Positions 49,093-59,183 of a stretch of DNA of 64,000 bases are shown here, piece after piece (the first letter of the stretch is position 1; each line of letters begins with the position of its first letter). The translations under genes and the position numbers were made by a program. The notes beneath the pieces were generated by a model. It worked only from the letters and a program-made list of their open reading frames with translations. It had not been told where the DNA came from and searched no databases. The DNA comes from Salinibius halmophilus (GTDB lineage Bacteria; Pseudomonadota; Gammaproteobacteria; Pseudomonadales; Natronospirillaceae), in assembly GCF_003577475.1 (NCBI RefSeq), contig NZ_QPEP01000001.1, positions 1-64,000 on the forward strand, in the 5' to 3' direction.

Positions 49093-49302
49093 TTCTATTC
49101 GTTTTTTTCACAACAGCTTTCACAATACCAATTGCGCAATTATAAGGCCTATATCAATCCAATCGGATGACTTTCGTGTAAGTTTATTTCATAATCATCC
49201 GGATTAAATTCATGAAATTGCACTCTATTTGAGCTAACGATTCTCATTTTCGGTCTGGATGTAATTTTCTTTCACTCTGTCAATGACATAGCTCAATAAT
49301 TG

Positions 49303-49326
49303 GTAACAAATATTGAGATTTGTTAC
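49303..49326 (+). promoter_or_regulatory. Inverted repeat upstream of pntA
   Basis: GTAACAAAT (49303-49311) and ATTTGTTAC (49318-49326) form a perfect 9-bp inverted repeat with a 6-nt spacer, ending 4 nt before the GAAGGAGG ribosome binding site of pntA. It could be an operator or a translational hairpin near the start. Confidence 0.55.
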
Positions 49327-49344
49327 TTGCGAAGGAGGTTTTCA

Positions 49345-50901
49345 ATGCCCTTTCAGGTAGTTATACCAAGGGAAACAGTTGCCGGGGAAACTCGTGTTGC
49401 TGCCACACCAGATTCAGTTAAAAAACTGATCAAACTGGGTTACACCGTTGCCGTGCAGTCAAACGCCGGGCAACATGCCAATTTTGCTGATGAGGATTAC
49501 ACCTCAGCTGGCGCTGAAGTCATTGCCGATACTGCCGAGCTACTGGCTAAAGCAGGCATCGTTCTTAAAGTTGCCACGCCAACAGACGCTGAGATCGACT
49601 TAATCCCGTCGGGCGCCATTTTAATTTCTTATATCTGGCCAGCACAAAACGAAGCACTGCTGAAAAAGCTCGCAGAGCGTGGCATCAATACCTTAGGCAT
49701 GGAGTCGATTCCACGCTTATCGCGCGCCCAGAAGATGGACGCTTTGTCGTCAATGTCGAACATTTCTGGTTACCGAGCAGTGATTGAAGCTGCTAACCAC
49801 TTTGGTCGCTTCTTTACTGGCCAAATTACCGCTGCCGGTAAAGTGCCACCTGCCAAGGTTATGATTGTTGGTGCCGGTGTTGCTGGTTTGGCGGCCATAG
49901 GTACAGCCAAAGGCTTAGGCGCCATTGTTCGTGCCTTCGACACCCGCTTAGCGGCAAAAGAGCAAGTTGAGTCGATGGGTGCGGAGTTCCTTGAGCTAGA
50001 ATTTGAAGAAGACGGCTCAGGTGAAGGCGGTTACGCCAAGGTGATGTCTGATGAGTTCATCAAGGCTGAGATGGAACTATTCCGCCAGCAAGCCGAAGAA
50101 GTCGATATCATTATTACCACGGCTCTAATCCCTGGTCGCCCAGCGCCTAAATTGATTCTGGAAGAAGTGGTTAAAACTCTAAAGCCAGGCTCAGTGATTG
50201 TTGACCTTGCCGCTGAGCAAGGTGGTAACTGTGAATGCACCGTTCCAGGTGAAGTGGTCACCAAACATGGCGTGACTATTGTTGGTTTAACTAACCTAGC
50301 AACGCATGCACCAGCGCAAGCATCGCAGTTGTATTCACAAAACCTCGTTCATTTGCTAACCGACCTGACACCAGAAAAAGACGGCGAGCCGTTTATCAAT
50401 ATGGACGATGAAGTATTGCGTGGTGCCACGGTTGTGAAAGATGGTGAAATCACCTTCCCACCACCACCGCTCAAATCGCAACAAGATGCCAGTGCCAAAA
50501 AGTCTGCGCCTGCTCCAGAAGCGCCAGTCAAACCAGAGAAAAAACCAATGTCTGGCAAAGCCATTGCCGGTTTCTGGGCCATTGCGTTTGCGGCCATGTT
50601 AGGCCTTGGTCAGGTGTCGTCACCTGAGTTTGTTCAGCACTTCGTGGTATTCGTTTTGTCGATCTTTATTGGTTGGCAGGTAATTTGGAATGTTTCGCAT
50701 GCACTACACACACCGTTAATGGCGGTAACCAATGCTATCTCAGGCATTGTGATTCTGGGTACCTTGCTGCAGTTAGGTGGCGTTGGTGGCTCAGGGTTAA
50801 TTTTGGCACTGGCCTTTATTGGCACCTTGGTCGCCATGATTAACGTTGTAGGTGGCTTCTATGTCACGCATCGCATGCTCGCAATGTTCCGCAAAGATTA
50901 A
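49345..50901 (+). CDS. pntA: NAD(P) transhydrogenase alpha subunit
   Basis: I start at ATG 49345 (MPFQVVIPRETVAGE) after GAAGGAGG; 518 residues. Domain I (NAD-binding, about 1-380) has VMIVGAGVAGLAAIGTAKGLG and ETRVAATPDSVKKL; a charged linker with PAPEAPVKPEKKP follows; then C-terminal membrane helices. This is the long, single-chain alpha subunit as in E. coli, not the split PntAA/PntAB form. With PntB it uses the proton gradient to move hydride from NADH to NADP+. Confidence 0.97.
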   Translation: MPFQVVIPRETVAGETRVAATPDSVKKLIKLGYTVAVQSNAGQHANFADEDYTSAGAEVIADTAELLAKAGIVLKVATPTDAEIDLIPSGAILISYIWPAQNEALLKKLAERGINTLGMESIPRLSRAQKMDALSSMSNISGYRAVIEAANHFGRFFTGQITAAGKVPPAKVMIVGAGVAGLAAIGTAKGLGAIVRAFDTRLAAKEQVESMGAEFLELEFEEDGSGEGGYAKVMSDEFIKAEMELFRQQAEEVDIIITTALIPGRPAPKLILEEVVKTLKPGSVIVDLAAEQGGNCECTVPGEVVTKHGVTIVGLTNLATHAPAQASQLYSQNLVHLLTDLTPEKDGEPFINMDDEVLRGATVVKDGEITFPPPPLKSQQDASAKKSAPAPEAPVKPEKKPMSGKAIAGFWAIAFAAMLGLGQVSSPEFVQHFVVFVLSIFIGWQVIWNVSHALHTPLMAVTNAISGIVILGTLLQLGGVGGSGLILALAFIGTLVAMINVVGGFYVTHRMLAMFRKD

Positions 50902-50913
50902 GGGAGATAAAGA

Positions 50914-52317
50914 ATGACTCCAGCAATATCTATGGCGTATCTGTTTTCCGCCATCATGTTCATTCTCGCTCTTAGCGGTTTGAGTAAGCACGAAACAGCC
51001 AAGCGTGGTAACTACTACGGTATGGTGGGTATGGCAGTCGCGATCATCGCGACCATTTTAAGCGTACAAGAAGGCAACTATGGCTTGATCGCCATTGCCA
51101 TGGCAGTAGGTGCCGTCATCGGTATTTTCTTCGCCGCACGCGTTGAAATGACCCAAATGCCGCAGTTAGTGGCCATGCTACACAGCTTTGTCGGCTTAGC
51201 AGCCGTGATCATTGGCTTTAACGGCTACTTGCAAGGCGCACCAAGCAACGAGTTAATGGGTGCCGTGATCAAACACGACCCAGTTCATAATGTTGAGCTG
51301 TACCTTGGTATCTTTATTGGTGCCATTACGCTTACGGGCTCGATCGTGGCATTTGGCAAGCTAAACGGCATGATCTCTGGTAAGCCAATGATGATCCCAG
51401 GTCGTCATATGCTAAACCTTGCGATCATCATTCTGTCAGTGGTTGGCTTAATCATCTTCACACCTGCCCATTACAGCACGCAAAGCACCATCATTTTGTT
51501 GGTTATGACAGTACTAGCCTTGTTCCTAGGTGTACACCTGGTAGCGGCTATTGGTGGTGCAGACATGCCAGTCGTGGTGTCGATGCTCAACTCATACTCT
51601 GGTTGGGCCGCGGCTGCCACCGGCTTTATGCTAAGTAACGACCTTCTAATCACCACCGGTGCGCTGGTCGGCTCGTCGGGTGCTATTTTGTCTTACATCA
51701 TGTGTAAAGCAATGAACCGCTCGTTCTTCAGCGTTATCCTAGGTGGTTTTGGTGGCGACAGCTCAGTAGCAGACGACAGCGAAATTGAAGGCGAAGTGAA
51801 GCCAATCGAAATCGATGAAACGGTTGAGATGCTCAAAGACGCCGACAGCGTTGTGATTGTGCCAGGTTACGGCATGGCCGTTGCCACCGCACAGAATGCC
51901 GTTGCGGATTTAACTTCAAAGCTTCGCAAAGCAGGCAAAGAAGTGCGTTTTGCCATCCACCCAGTTGCTGGGCGCCTGCCAGGCCACATGAACGTACTGC
52001 TAGCGGAAGCGAATGTGCCGTATGACATCGTGTTAGAAATGGACGAAATCAACGATGATTTCCCTGAAACTGACGTTGTCATCGTGATTGGTGCCAACGA
52101 CATTGTTAACCCTGATGCACTAGATAAGCCAAACAGCCCAATCGCTGGCATGCCAGTATTGGAAATTTGGAAAGCTAAGCAGACCATTGTGATGAAACGC
52201 TCAATGGGCTCAGGTTACTCAGGCGTTGAGAACCCGTTGTTCTACAAAGACAACAACCGCATGCTATTTGGTGACGCCAAAGACAGCGTTAGCAAACTAG
52301 TGGCTGGTTTAGACTAA
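50914..52317 (+). CDS. pntB: NAD(P) transhydrogenase beta subunit
   Basis: This 467-residue subunit has about nine membrane helices in the first 270 residues ([20 protein letters not shown]) and a C-terminal NADP-binding domain ([21 protein letters not shown], then [27 protein letters not shown], and [13 protein letters not shown]). It begins 12 nt after pntA with GGGAGA upstream. Length is typical. Confidence 0.98.
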   Translation: MTPAISMAYLFSAIMFILALSGLSKHETAKRGNYYGMVGMAVAIIATILSVQEGNYGLIAIAMAVGAVIGIFFAARVEMTQMPQLVAMLHSFVGLAAVIIGFNGYLQGAPSNELMGAVIKHDPVHNVELYLGIFIGAITLTGSIVAFGKLNGMISGKPMMIPGRHMLNLAIIILSVVGLIIFTPAHYSTQSTIILLVMTVLALFLGVHLVAAIGGADMPVVVSMLNSYSGWAAAATGFMLSNDLLITTGALVGSSGAILSYIMCKAMNRSFFSVILGGFGGDSSVADDSEIEGEVKPIEIDETVEMLKDADSVVIVPGYGMAVATAQNAVADLTSKLRKAGKEVRFAIHPVAGRLPGHMNVLLAEANVPYDIVLEMDEINDDFPETDVVIVIGANDIVNPDALDKPNSPIAGMPVLEIWKAKQTIVMKRSMGSGYSGVENPLFYKDNNRMLFGDAKDSVSKLVAGLD

Positions 52318-52333
52318 TCAACAATATGTAACG

Positions 52334-52359
52334 AAAGGGAGCTGCGGCTCCCTTTTTTT
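52334..52359 (+). terminator. pntAB terminator
   Basis: AAAGGGAGC / GGCTCCCTTT-type stem of 9 bp, loop of 4, followed by a T-run (52353-52359). It starts 17 nt after the pntB stop. Confidence 0.9.
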
Positions 52360-52420
52360 GTGCTTGCGCCACCCATATAGATATCGCAAACTGAATTGTC
52401 TTTTTTGGGTATGAGTGGTG

Positions 52421-52819
52421 ATGAAGAAGCTTGGGCGCACAATCTGGCGTTTTTGCAAACAAACGCTTATTGGCTTAATCATTGCCACCAGCGCAACAGC
52501 GGTTGTATTGATTGCTTATCAGCCTGCATTCGAGGGCGCCTTAATTCGCTTTATGGCACTTGCACCCGAGCCGCTTGGTGAGCACTACCTGCCTTCTACT
52601 TTTCAGATCACTAGCCCGCAGGCAATCGCCGAACAGTTGACCACCAGGATTCCAAGCTCGCCACAAGACCTAGCGAATAGCGCGCCTGTGCAGCAGTATT
52701 ATCATTCTTTGTTTGTTGAGAGTGTTTTGTTGCAACAGCAGACATGCCGCAGTTTGCTGATTGCCAAGCATAGATGGCACGGCTTTTGGTTTACTATTGA
52801 GCGCGAGGGTTGCCAATGA
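52421..52819 (+). CDS. Small membrane-anchored protein of unknown function
   Basis: This 132-residue protein has one N-terminal membrane helix (LIGLIIATSATAVVLIAY, about 16-35) and an outside domain. The start is uncertain: GTG GTG ATG lie in frame at 52415-52423; I take the ATG, followed by lysines. The outer part (SPQAIAEQLTTRIPSS, then QQYYHSLFVESVLLQQQTCRS) has no motif I recognise. It overlaps the next gene by ATGA and is probably translated with it, suggesting a joint role. Confidence 0.6.
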   Translation: MKKLGRTIWRFCKQTLIGLIIATSATAVVLIAYQPAFEGALIRFMALAPEPLGEHYLPSTFQITSPQAIAEQLTTRIPSSPQDLANSAPVQQYYHSLFVESVLLQQQTCRSLLIAKHRWHGFWFTIEREGCQ

Positions 52820-53388
52820 CCAAAACCAAACTGTACCGGCTACTTGGCGCTTGGTTAGTCATCGCCGCTTGTACGTTTTATTTGAGCACTCGCTTGTCTC
52901 AACAGCTAACGTTTGATGCCTTGCGAAACTGGGTGGAGACCTATGCCCTTTGGGCGCTCATCGCCTATATCGTTATTTTGTCGCTACGCGGCTTGTTATT
53001 TATGCCAACTATGCCACTTATACTTCTTTGTGCTGCCTTAGCACCGGCCTGGCTGGCATTTACCGCTACTTTTATTGGCACCCTAACGTCAGCATTTTTG
53101 GTCACCACGGTCGTTGCAAAAATCCTGCAATCGCATCCAGAGGCAAAGCTGACGCACAAACGCTGGCGGCGAGCTAAAGCTTGGTTGCATCGCTATGGTG
53201 TGTCGGCCGTTGCTGGCTGGGCATTCTTCCCATTTGTCTTCACCGAAGCCATTGTATACGTGGCAGCCTATTCCGGTATGCCACGCAAGCGCGTCATTGT
53301 TGCAACCTGTGTTGGTGAATGCTTTTTGATTATGCTGCTTATATTTGCTGGCCAACGTGGCATACAGTTTATTCAGCAAGGTTTTTAA
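52816..53388 (+). CDS. VTT/DedA-like (TVP38/TMEM64) membrane protein
   Basis: This 190-residue membrane protein starts at ATG 52816, overlapping the previous stop (ATGA) with GAGGG six bases upstream. The VTT-type signature RGLLFMPTMPLILLCAALAP sits near residues 55-75, with the following glycine-rich helix (FIGTLTSAFLVTTVVAKIL) and a basic loop (THKRWRRAKAW), then FVFTEAIVYVAAYSGMPRKR. Such proteins are linked to lipid scrambling or envelope homeostasis. It meets yhdP tail to tail with a 4-nt TTAA overlap. Confidence 0.75.
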   Translation: MTKTKLYRLLGAWLVIAACTFYLSTRLSQQLTFDALRNWVETYALWALIAYIVILSLRGLLFMPTMPLILLCAALAPAWLAFTATFIGTLTSAFLVTTVVAKILQSHPEAKLTHKRWRRAKAWLHRYGVSAVAGWAFFPFVFTEAIVYVAAYSGMPRKRVIVATCVGECFLIMLLIFAGQRGIQFIQQGF

Positions 53389-56300
53389 TTGCGCACTCGT
53401 GCTGGGTACACTTGGAACTGAATGTCGTTGAGGCTGCCAGTAAGCAAGTAACGAATCCATGCCCGTCGAATGAGCTGCTCGTTAATAATGCGCTCGGTAA
53501 CAAACAAAATACCCGCCACTTGTGGCGACACCCCAGCAAGAAATACGGCAACGGGAATGGCAGAAGTAATTGGAATCGACACCTCAGCATCGGCGTCGAG
53601 CTGTTCGGTTAGCAGGTTTAACCCACCATCAAATGCGATATAAACCGAAGAGCTGTCGAAAGTAAGACTCTCGCCCACCGAGGCATAGCCATTGGCAAAT
53701 ACTATGTCGCCAGCGATTTGATCGTAAGCGAGGCCAGGCCCTACGATGTCACTGAAGTCCAGGGCCAAACGATTTAGTACGCGTGTCATATTTAGTAGGC
53801 CAAACAGTTTAAGCCCTTCCAAGTTGTCGACCTCATAGATGGTGCCGGCTAACAGGTCGAAGTCCATCGACCCTACTACTTCGCTAAACTTCAATGCGAC
53901 TGGCGAGCCTTGCCAAGTAAAATCAACGTTCATCTGAGCACTAGCACTGTCTAACACACGTGGCTGTTCAAAATTACTCAGTACATCGGCAAGACTAGTC
54001 GTTCGCAGACGTATGCGCGCATTCGTTTGCATCGCTTCGCCGCTCACCAGCCAGTCAGCACTGCCCCCTACTTCCACGCCTCGCATTACACCAGAAATCT
54101 TACGCAGCAGCGCCCCTTTTTCATTGGTACTAAGCTCGCCTCGCCACGACCCCATATCTTCACCATCGATCGCTAGGCGCTGAATTTCAACCGCCATGTT
54201 TGGCAATTCTCTTGGATCCAAACCGGCGAGCGGGTCAACCGCCGTTTCATCTTCCGATGCGGCAAGATCTAAATTCAGCAAGCTCAGTGCTACTTGTAAT
54301 GGCTCATTTTTGTTATCGCTGATGCCAATTAAACCAACGATCTCCTGCGATCTTAGGTCTGCAGTCCAACGCGATTCGGCATGGCGTAAAATCAAGCGTG
54401 GTGACGTGATGCTTAAGCTCTCGTATGAGGCCGATTGCGCATTGATCACAATTTCACTAATCGGGTTGGTCGGTGGCGAATCGGCCGTATCAGGCGTCAA
54501 GAAGCGTTCAGTTGTCCATTGCCACCACTGCTCCGCGTCGACTGCATCAGTTGTTACCAATATGGCCATACCAGACTCTGGCAGCTGATTAGGGAGTGGC
54601 TGACCATAAGCAACGGCACCTTGCAGCGTGTCGTTTAGCAAGCTGATATCTGCATGTAGGTAATCACTAACACTGGCATTTAGATGCGAAGACCCGTCGT
54701 ACTCGGTAACAAACTGCAAGGTTAGCGGCCAGTCATCTTCGGGCTGTTTGTTGAGCGGTGCAGGCCAGTCCAATGCAATATTTTGCAATTGCGAGTTTAC
54801 CGCAACCGACAAGCCACTTTGGTTAGCGACAAACTCTCCACTATATTCGGTTGTACCCACTACTTCATCTAACAAGGGTACAGTCAACCAGCTTGCCAGT
54901 TCTGGCAAACTCGCCTCGCCATCGGCAATTATTTTAACAACTTGATCATCGGCGAACACCGGCACCAACTGTGCATTGACCGGCCCACCAAACAGCTCGG
55001 CACTTAGGTTACCGGAAAGCCCTGCATCGAGTGCAAACGTCAGGTCACCGTTAATACTGTTTATCGCCAAGTCTGGGTTTGGCATGTTTAGCATGCCATT
55101 GTTTACCTGTAAGTTGGCCATCACCGACAGGTTCTGCGGCGCTTCTAGCGGTACCTGAATATCTACGTTGAGTGCACCATTACCAGCAAGTCGCCAACTC
55201 GCCAGCTCTTCACCCATGTTTTGCCGCAGTGGCGACGCCAACAAGCCGCTATACAGGGTGACCAGTGGCTTTTCAGCACTAGCGTTAATACTGACTTGGC
55301 CATTAATATGATCAACCGTGACCTGCCCGTACAGGTCATCAACCTGCCCCCATTTTGTGTCATTTATCGTCACGACGGTTTGCTCAGGCGTCACTTGCAC
55401 GCGCCCGCTGGCTTCACTGGCAAGGGGCCAGTCACTTAAATAATTAACTTGGGCTTGGGCAATCTCAAAATCGAGCCAAAAATTTGCACGATTTGGTGTT
55501 TCAGCACCACTCAAAGGCACGGCCATCACAAACTGGCCAGGTCCAGCTTCAAGCTGTTCTACATTCTGGGTTAGCCAATCACGGGCGCCTTTTAGGTTAT
55601 CTAGCGTTGGGATAAATGCGGCTAAATCTCGTTGCGTCGCGCTACTGCTGTTAACCACCAAAGCTAAGCGCGACTCCCGCGCGCTATCGAGCGAGACAGA
55701 GGCTCGAAATGCCCCAGCGATCGATTTATCTGCTTGCTTAATTTGCACATTTGGCGATTGAACCCGCAACATCTGCTCGTCACGAGTAAAGCCGATAAGC
55801 CCTTGCATCGACTCAGCAGGCCAAGGCTCACTAAACAGTCGATTGATTGCCAAGGCGCTTTGGTTAGCATTCAGCGCTAGCACGCCCATGTCGCCATTGG
55901 TCCAAATGTCGCCACTAATACCAGAGCCACCGGGAATGCCGTTAACGGAATTAATTGAAACCGAGCTTAATGAACCGGCCAGCGACCATGCGCCCGACTC
56001 AGCAATTTCTAGTACTGGATGAGCCAGTGCGCCTGTGGGGGCCATATCACTTACTAGTGCAACGGGTAATAAACTATTGAGTAAGTCTGAAGCCGTATCG
56101 AAAGATATCGAGTCGGCCGATATTTCTAGCCCTCGATTCACTTGGCTTACTGACAACCAACTTGGCAGCTCAACCGAATCAGACTTTGTATTAGCCTTAA
56201 GGTTCCACCCAGTCGCTGTGCGCTGCCAATCTAGAGTCGCCTGGGTGCCGTTGGCGTTGAATGACTGGCCACTGGCATGGCGCCAGCTTAGTTCAGGGAG

Positions 56301-57116
56301 TTGAATAGCGGATTGCCAACTGACTAAACGGTCATTACGTAGTGAGAACCAGAGTTCCCCGGCTACACTTACATTTCCTGGAATAATCTCATCGCTTGGT
56401 ATTAAGTCGCCTAGCTCGTTGAGCACTACTGGGTCAATTGCCAGATATCCTTGTGCAGATGACGCCAATACCCCACGTTCTAGGTTCAAGCGAAACTCTG
56501 CCGAAGTGGTATGTTCAGAATCACCAATACTTAAGTCGGCTTGTACAAAGCGCTCATCACCAGCAGCAGCAATGGAGACACGGGGAACAGAAAAGACAAA
56601 CTCGCCGGCAAATGTGGGCGATACAACCAGGGTTAGTTCGTCAAAGTCGACGTCGCCAAGACTGTATAACAAATCAAGAATACGGCGATTATTGAGCCCA
56701 ATGCCTGCGGTATTTGCCTCAACAGGGTAACTGCCGGGAATACGAAAACGGTTGTCTAACTCAGAAAACTGCAGCCAAACCTTAGATAACTGCATTTTTT
56801 GCATCTTAAACTGACCGCTAGTTAGCAACGACAGCATATCGGGTTTTAGCACAGCCCGTTCTACTGCCAGCCCCAAGCCTGCCTGCATGTCATTAATTTC
56901 AATGACCGGCGTAAACCCTTCAACCCTAGCCTCAATATTGCCAATTTGGACCGGCATATTGAGCCGCCCCGCCAAGTATTGCTCTAGCCTAGGCGCTAGG
57001 CGGTCTACTTGTGGCACTAGCCACAACACAATCGTTAGGTACAGGGCAGCGAGCACCAATAACACAACAGAGATGCGATAAAGCCATTTGGTTGCTTGCC
57101 AACTTGCCGCTAACAT
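53385..57116 (-). CDS. yhdP: YhdP-family AsmA-like phospholipid-transport protein
   Basis: This 1243-residue protein has an N-terminal signal-anchor (ISVVLLVLAALYLTIVLWL) and a long repeated beta-strand groove of the AsmA/DUF3971 type, which in E. coli YhdP helps move phospholipids across the periplasm to the outer membrane. The C-terminal part (VGSMDFDLLAGTIYEVDNLEGLKLFGLLNMTRVLNRLALDF) is the conserved AsmA-like end. Length is close to E. coli YhdP (1266). It is downstream of rng in the mre-rng operon. Confidence 0.93.
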   Translation of the reverse strand: MLAASWQATKWLYRISVVLLVLAALYLTIVLWLVPQVDRLAPRLEQYLAGRLNMPVQIGNIEARVEGFTPVIEINDMQAGLGLAVERAVLKPDMLSLLTSGQFKMQKMQLSKVWLQFSELDNRFRIPGSYPVEANTAGIGLNNRRILDLLYSLGDVDFDELTLVVSPTFAGEFVFSVPRVSIAAAGDERFVQADLSIGDSEHTTSAEFRLNLERGVLASSAQGYLAIDPVVLNELGDLIPSDEIIPGNVSVAGELWFSLRNDRLVSWQSAIQLPELSWRHASGQSFNANGTQATLDWQRTATGWNLKANTKSDSVELPSWLSVSQVNRGLEISADSISFDTASDLLNSLLPVALVSDMAPTGALAHPVLEIAESGAWSLAGSLSSVSINSVNGIPGGSGISGDIWTNGDMGVLALNANQSALAINRLFSEPWPAESMQGLIGFTRDEQMLRVQSPNVQIKQADKSIAGAFRASVSLDSARESRLALVVNSSSATQRDLAAFIPTLDNLKGARDWLTQNVEQLEAGPGQFVMAVPLSGAETPNRANFWLDFEIAQAQVNYLSDWPLASEASGRVQVTPEQTVVTINDTKWGQVDDLYGQVTVDHINGQVSINASAEKPLVTLYSGLLASPLRQNMGEELASWRLAGNGALNVDIQVPLEAPQNLSVMANLQVNNGMLNMPNPDLAINSINGDLTFALDAGLSGNLSAELFGGPVNAQLVPVFADDQVVKIIADGEASLPELASWLTVPLLDEVVGTTEYSGEFVANQSGLSVAVNSQLQNIALDWPAPLNKQPEDDWPLTLQFVTEYDGSSHLNASVSDYLHADISLLNDTLQGAVAYGQPLPNQLPESGMAILVTTDAVDAEQWWQWTTERFLTPDTADSPPTNPISEIVINAQSASYESLSITSPRLILRHAESRWTADLRSQEIVGLIGISDNKNEPLQVALSLLNLDLAASEDETAVDPLAGLDPRELPNMAVEIQRLAIDGEDMGSWRGELSTNEKGALLRKISGVMRGVEVGGSADWLVSGEAMQTNARIRLRTTSLADVLSNFEQPRVLDSASAQMNVDFTWQGSPVALKFSEVVGSMDFDLLAGTIYEVDNLEGLKLFGLLNMTRVLNRLALDFSDIVGPGLAYDQIAGDIVFANGYASVGESLTFDSSSVYIAFDGGLNLLTEQLDADAEVSIPITSAIPVAVFLAGVSPQVAGILFVTERIINEQLIRRAWIRYLLTGSLNDIQFQVYPARVRN

Positions 57117-57134
57117 ATATTGATCGTCTGGTGA

Positions 57135-58598
57135 TTAAACCAATACCACGTCAAACTGCCCCGGTGAATAAAGCGGTTCTACTCTGAACTGTATCGGCTT
57201 CTGGATAAAAAGCTCAAGGTCGGCAACATTTGCCGACTCTTCATCCAGCAGGCGATCAACAACCTGCTGCGAAGCGAGCACTAGGTAACCATCACTATTA
57301 TATGCCCGCTCCTCGCGTAAAATTTCGCGGAAGATCTCATAACAGACAGTTTGTGCTGTTTTAGTTCTGCCTCGCCCATCACAAGCCTTACACGGCTCGG
57401 TTAGAATATGCTCAAGGCTTTCCCGCGTTCGCTTGCGTGTCATCTCAACCAAACCTAACTCAGACACACCGGTCACCTTGGTTTTCGCATGATCACGCTC
57501 AAGCGTTTTTTCAAGCATTCTGAGCACTTGCCGCTGATGTTCAGTTTCTTCCATATCGATAAAATCGATAATAATGATGCCGCCTAAATTGCGCAGGCGA
57601 AGTTGACGTACCAGCGCCGTAACGGCTTCTAAGTTCGTTTTGAAGATGGTTTCTTCAAGGTTTCGATGACCAACAAACGCGCCAGTGTTGACATCAATCG
57701 TGGTCATTGCTTCGGTTTGGTCAATGATTAAATAGCCACCCGACTTCAACTCAACCTTGCGATCAAGCGCTTTTTGAATCTCGTCTTCTACCGAGTTCAA
57801 ATCAAAAATTGGTCGTTCACCTGGGTAGTACTCAAGTAGGTGCGCTACTTCTGGCGTGTACTTTTCAACAAACTCTTTGGCTTTTTGATAAGTTTCGCGA
57901 GAGTCTACGCGAATGCGCTCAACGTCTGGGCGAATCATATCGCGAGTAACTCGAGCATAAAGCGGCAAATCTTCATAGATAATACAGGGGGCAGAACCTA
58001 CTTTGATTTTTTCGTTCAACGCACGCCATAAGCGCTTCAGGTAGTTCATATCAGCTAGAATTTCACTGTCGCCGCAAGCTTCAGCCGCGGTGCGCACAAT
58101 AAATCCACCGCTTATCTCTACCTCGGCTTTTGCTGCTTCTATGAGCCCCTTTAAACGTTCGCGCTCAGCCTCACCTTCGATACGCTGAGAAATACCAACG
58201 TGCTGACTGCCTGGCATGTAGACCAAGTAGCGTGAAGGAATCGCCAAATGTGTAGTGAGGCGTGCGCCCTTGGTGCCGATCGGATCTTTAGTGACCTGAG
58301 CAAGAAGCTGGTCGCCCTCACGCACAAGTTGATTAATTGGCGGTGCCTGGCGGTGATCTTCACCGGATTCGGGCGTGTAAATGTCGGAAGCGTGAATAAA
58401 CGCAGCACGCTCCAAACCAATATCAACAAACGCTGCCTGCATGCCTGGCAGTACGCGGACAATTTTGCCTAAATAAACATTGCCAACGTAGCCCTTGCCT
58501 TCATCACGCTCAACATACACTTCTTGTGCAACGCCGTTTTCGACAATGGCGACACGGGTCTCCATTGGTGTTACGTTGACTAATATTTCCGAATTCAT
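57135..58598 (-). CDS. rng: Ribonuclease G
   Basis: I start at ATG 58598 (MNSEILVNVTPMETRVA), with AGGAGG upstream; an upstream in-frame ATG adds five residues overlapping maf. This 487-residue RNase E/G family endonuclease has an N-terminal S1-like RNA-binding fold (GYVGNVYLGKIVRVLPGMQAAFVDIGLERAAFIH), the catalytic DVNTGAFVG and IIIIDFIDM blocks, and a Zn-link CKACDGRGRTK. It has no long RNase E-like C-terminal scaffold, hence rng and not rne. Confidence 0.97.
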   Translation of the reverse strand: MNSEILVNVTPMETRVAIVENGVAQEVYVERDEGKGYVGNVYLGKIVRVLPGMQAAFVDIGLERAAFIHASDIYTPESGEDHRQAPPINQLVREGDQLLAQVTKDPIGTKGARLTTHLAIPSRYLVYMPGSQHVGISQRIEGEAERERLKGLIEAAKAEVEISGGFIVRTAAEACGDSEILADMNYLKRLWRALNEKIKVGSAPCIIYEDLPLYARVTRDMIRPDVERIRVDSRETYQKAKEFVEKYTPEVAHLLEYYPGERPIFDLNSVEDEIQKALDRKVELKSGGYLIIDQTEAMTTIDVNTGAFVGHRNLEETIFKTNLEAVTALVRQLRLRNLGGIIIIDFIDMEETEHQRQVLRMLEKTLERDHAKTKVTGVSELGLVEMTRKRTRESLEHILTEPCKACDGRGRTKTAQTVCYEIFREILREERAYNSDGYLVLASQQVVDRLLDEESANVADLELFIQKPIQFRVEPLYSPGQFDVVLV

Positions 58599-59173
58599 TG
58601 CCCCTCCTGCCACACAGGCACACCAGCCTGTTGCAGTAATTCTGCTGTTTCAAATAGTGGTAGGCCCATTACCGATGAGTAACTCCCCTGCATATTGGCC
58701 ACCAACACAGCACCTAGCCCCTGAATAGCGTAACCGCCCGCTTTATCATGCGGTTCACCAGTTTGCCAATAACGTTCAAATAGCGCTCGATCGAAAGCTC
58801 GAAACCTAACTGTTGAGCGGCATAACCGCCAGTGCTCGCCTTGCCCGGAGATTACACAAATAGAAGTTAGAATGTCATGGTCACGCCCAGCCATACGCTG
58901 CCACATGGCCATCGCATCTTGTTTGTCGACTGGCTTTAGTAAAATCTCACCGTCTAACACGCCACAGGTATCGCTGGCCAGTACAACCTGCTCACCCTTA
59001 TAGGCTGCTCGAGCTTTTTCAACCGCCATACGAACAACATAGTCGTCAGCTAATTCACCAACATGTGGCGTTTCATCAATATCAACCGGTTGCTGACTAT
59101 GCGCTACACCAATTTGTTTGAGTAGCTCATGCCTTCTAGGTGATTGTGAAGCCAATACTAGTGAAACAGCCAT
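58595..59173 (-). CDS. maf: Maf-like nucleotide pyrophosphatase (YhdE type)
   Basis: This 192-residue dTTP/UTP-type pyrophosphatase has the N-terminal LVLASQSPRRHELLKQIG, the catalytic Asp in VLASDTCGVLDGEIL near 64-78, and the GGYAIQGLGAVLV block near 146-158. The sequence ASDTCG differs slightly from the usual ADTVV but keeps the Asp. It overlaps rng and follows mreD in the operon. Confidence 0.95.
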   Translation of the reverse strand: MAVSLVLASQSPRRHELLKQIGVAHSQQPVDIDETPHVGELADDYVVRMAVEKARAAYKGEQVVLASDTCGVLDGEILLKPVDKQDAMAMWQRMAGRDHDILTSICVISGQGEHWRLCRSTVRFRAFDRALFERYWQTGEPHDKAGGYAIQGLGAVLVANMQGSYSSVMGLPLFETAELLQQAGVPVWQEGQ

Positions 59174-59183
59174 GATAAACTCG

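Larger units (their letters stand above)
48794..49344. other. nadC-pntA intergenic region with two tandem arrays
   Basis: This 551-nt gap contains the 49-bp array, the 54-bp array, and a promoter-proximal part with an inverted repeat before pntA. Frames that cross the arrays show low-complexity repeats only and are not taken as genes. Confidence 0.75.

Noticed and set aside
48805-49170. A plus-strand open frame of 121 codons spanning both tandem arrays
   Set aside because: It translates repeats only, with no signal, domain or ribosome site.
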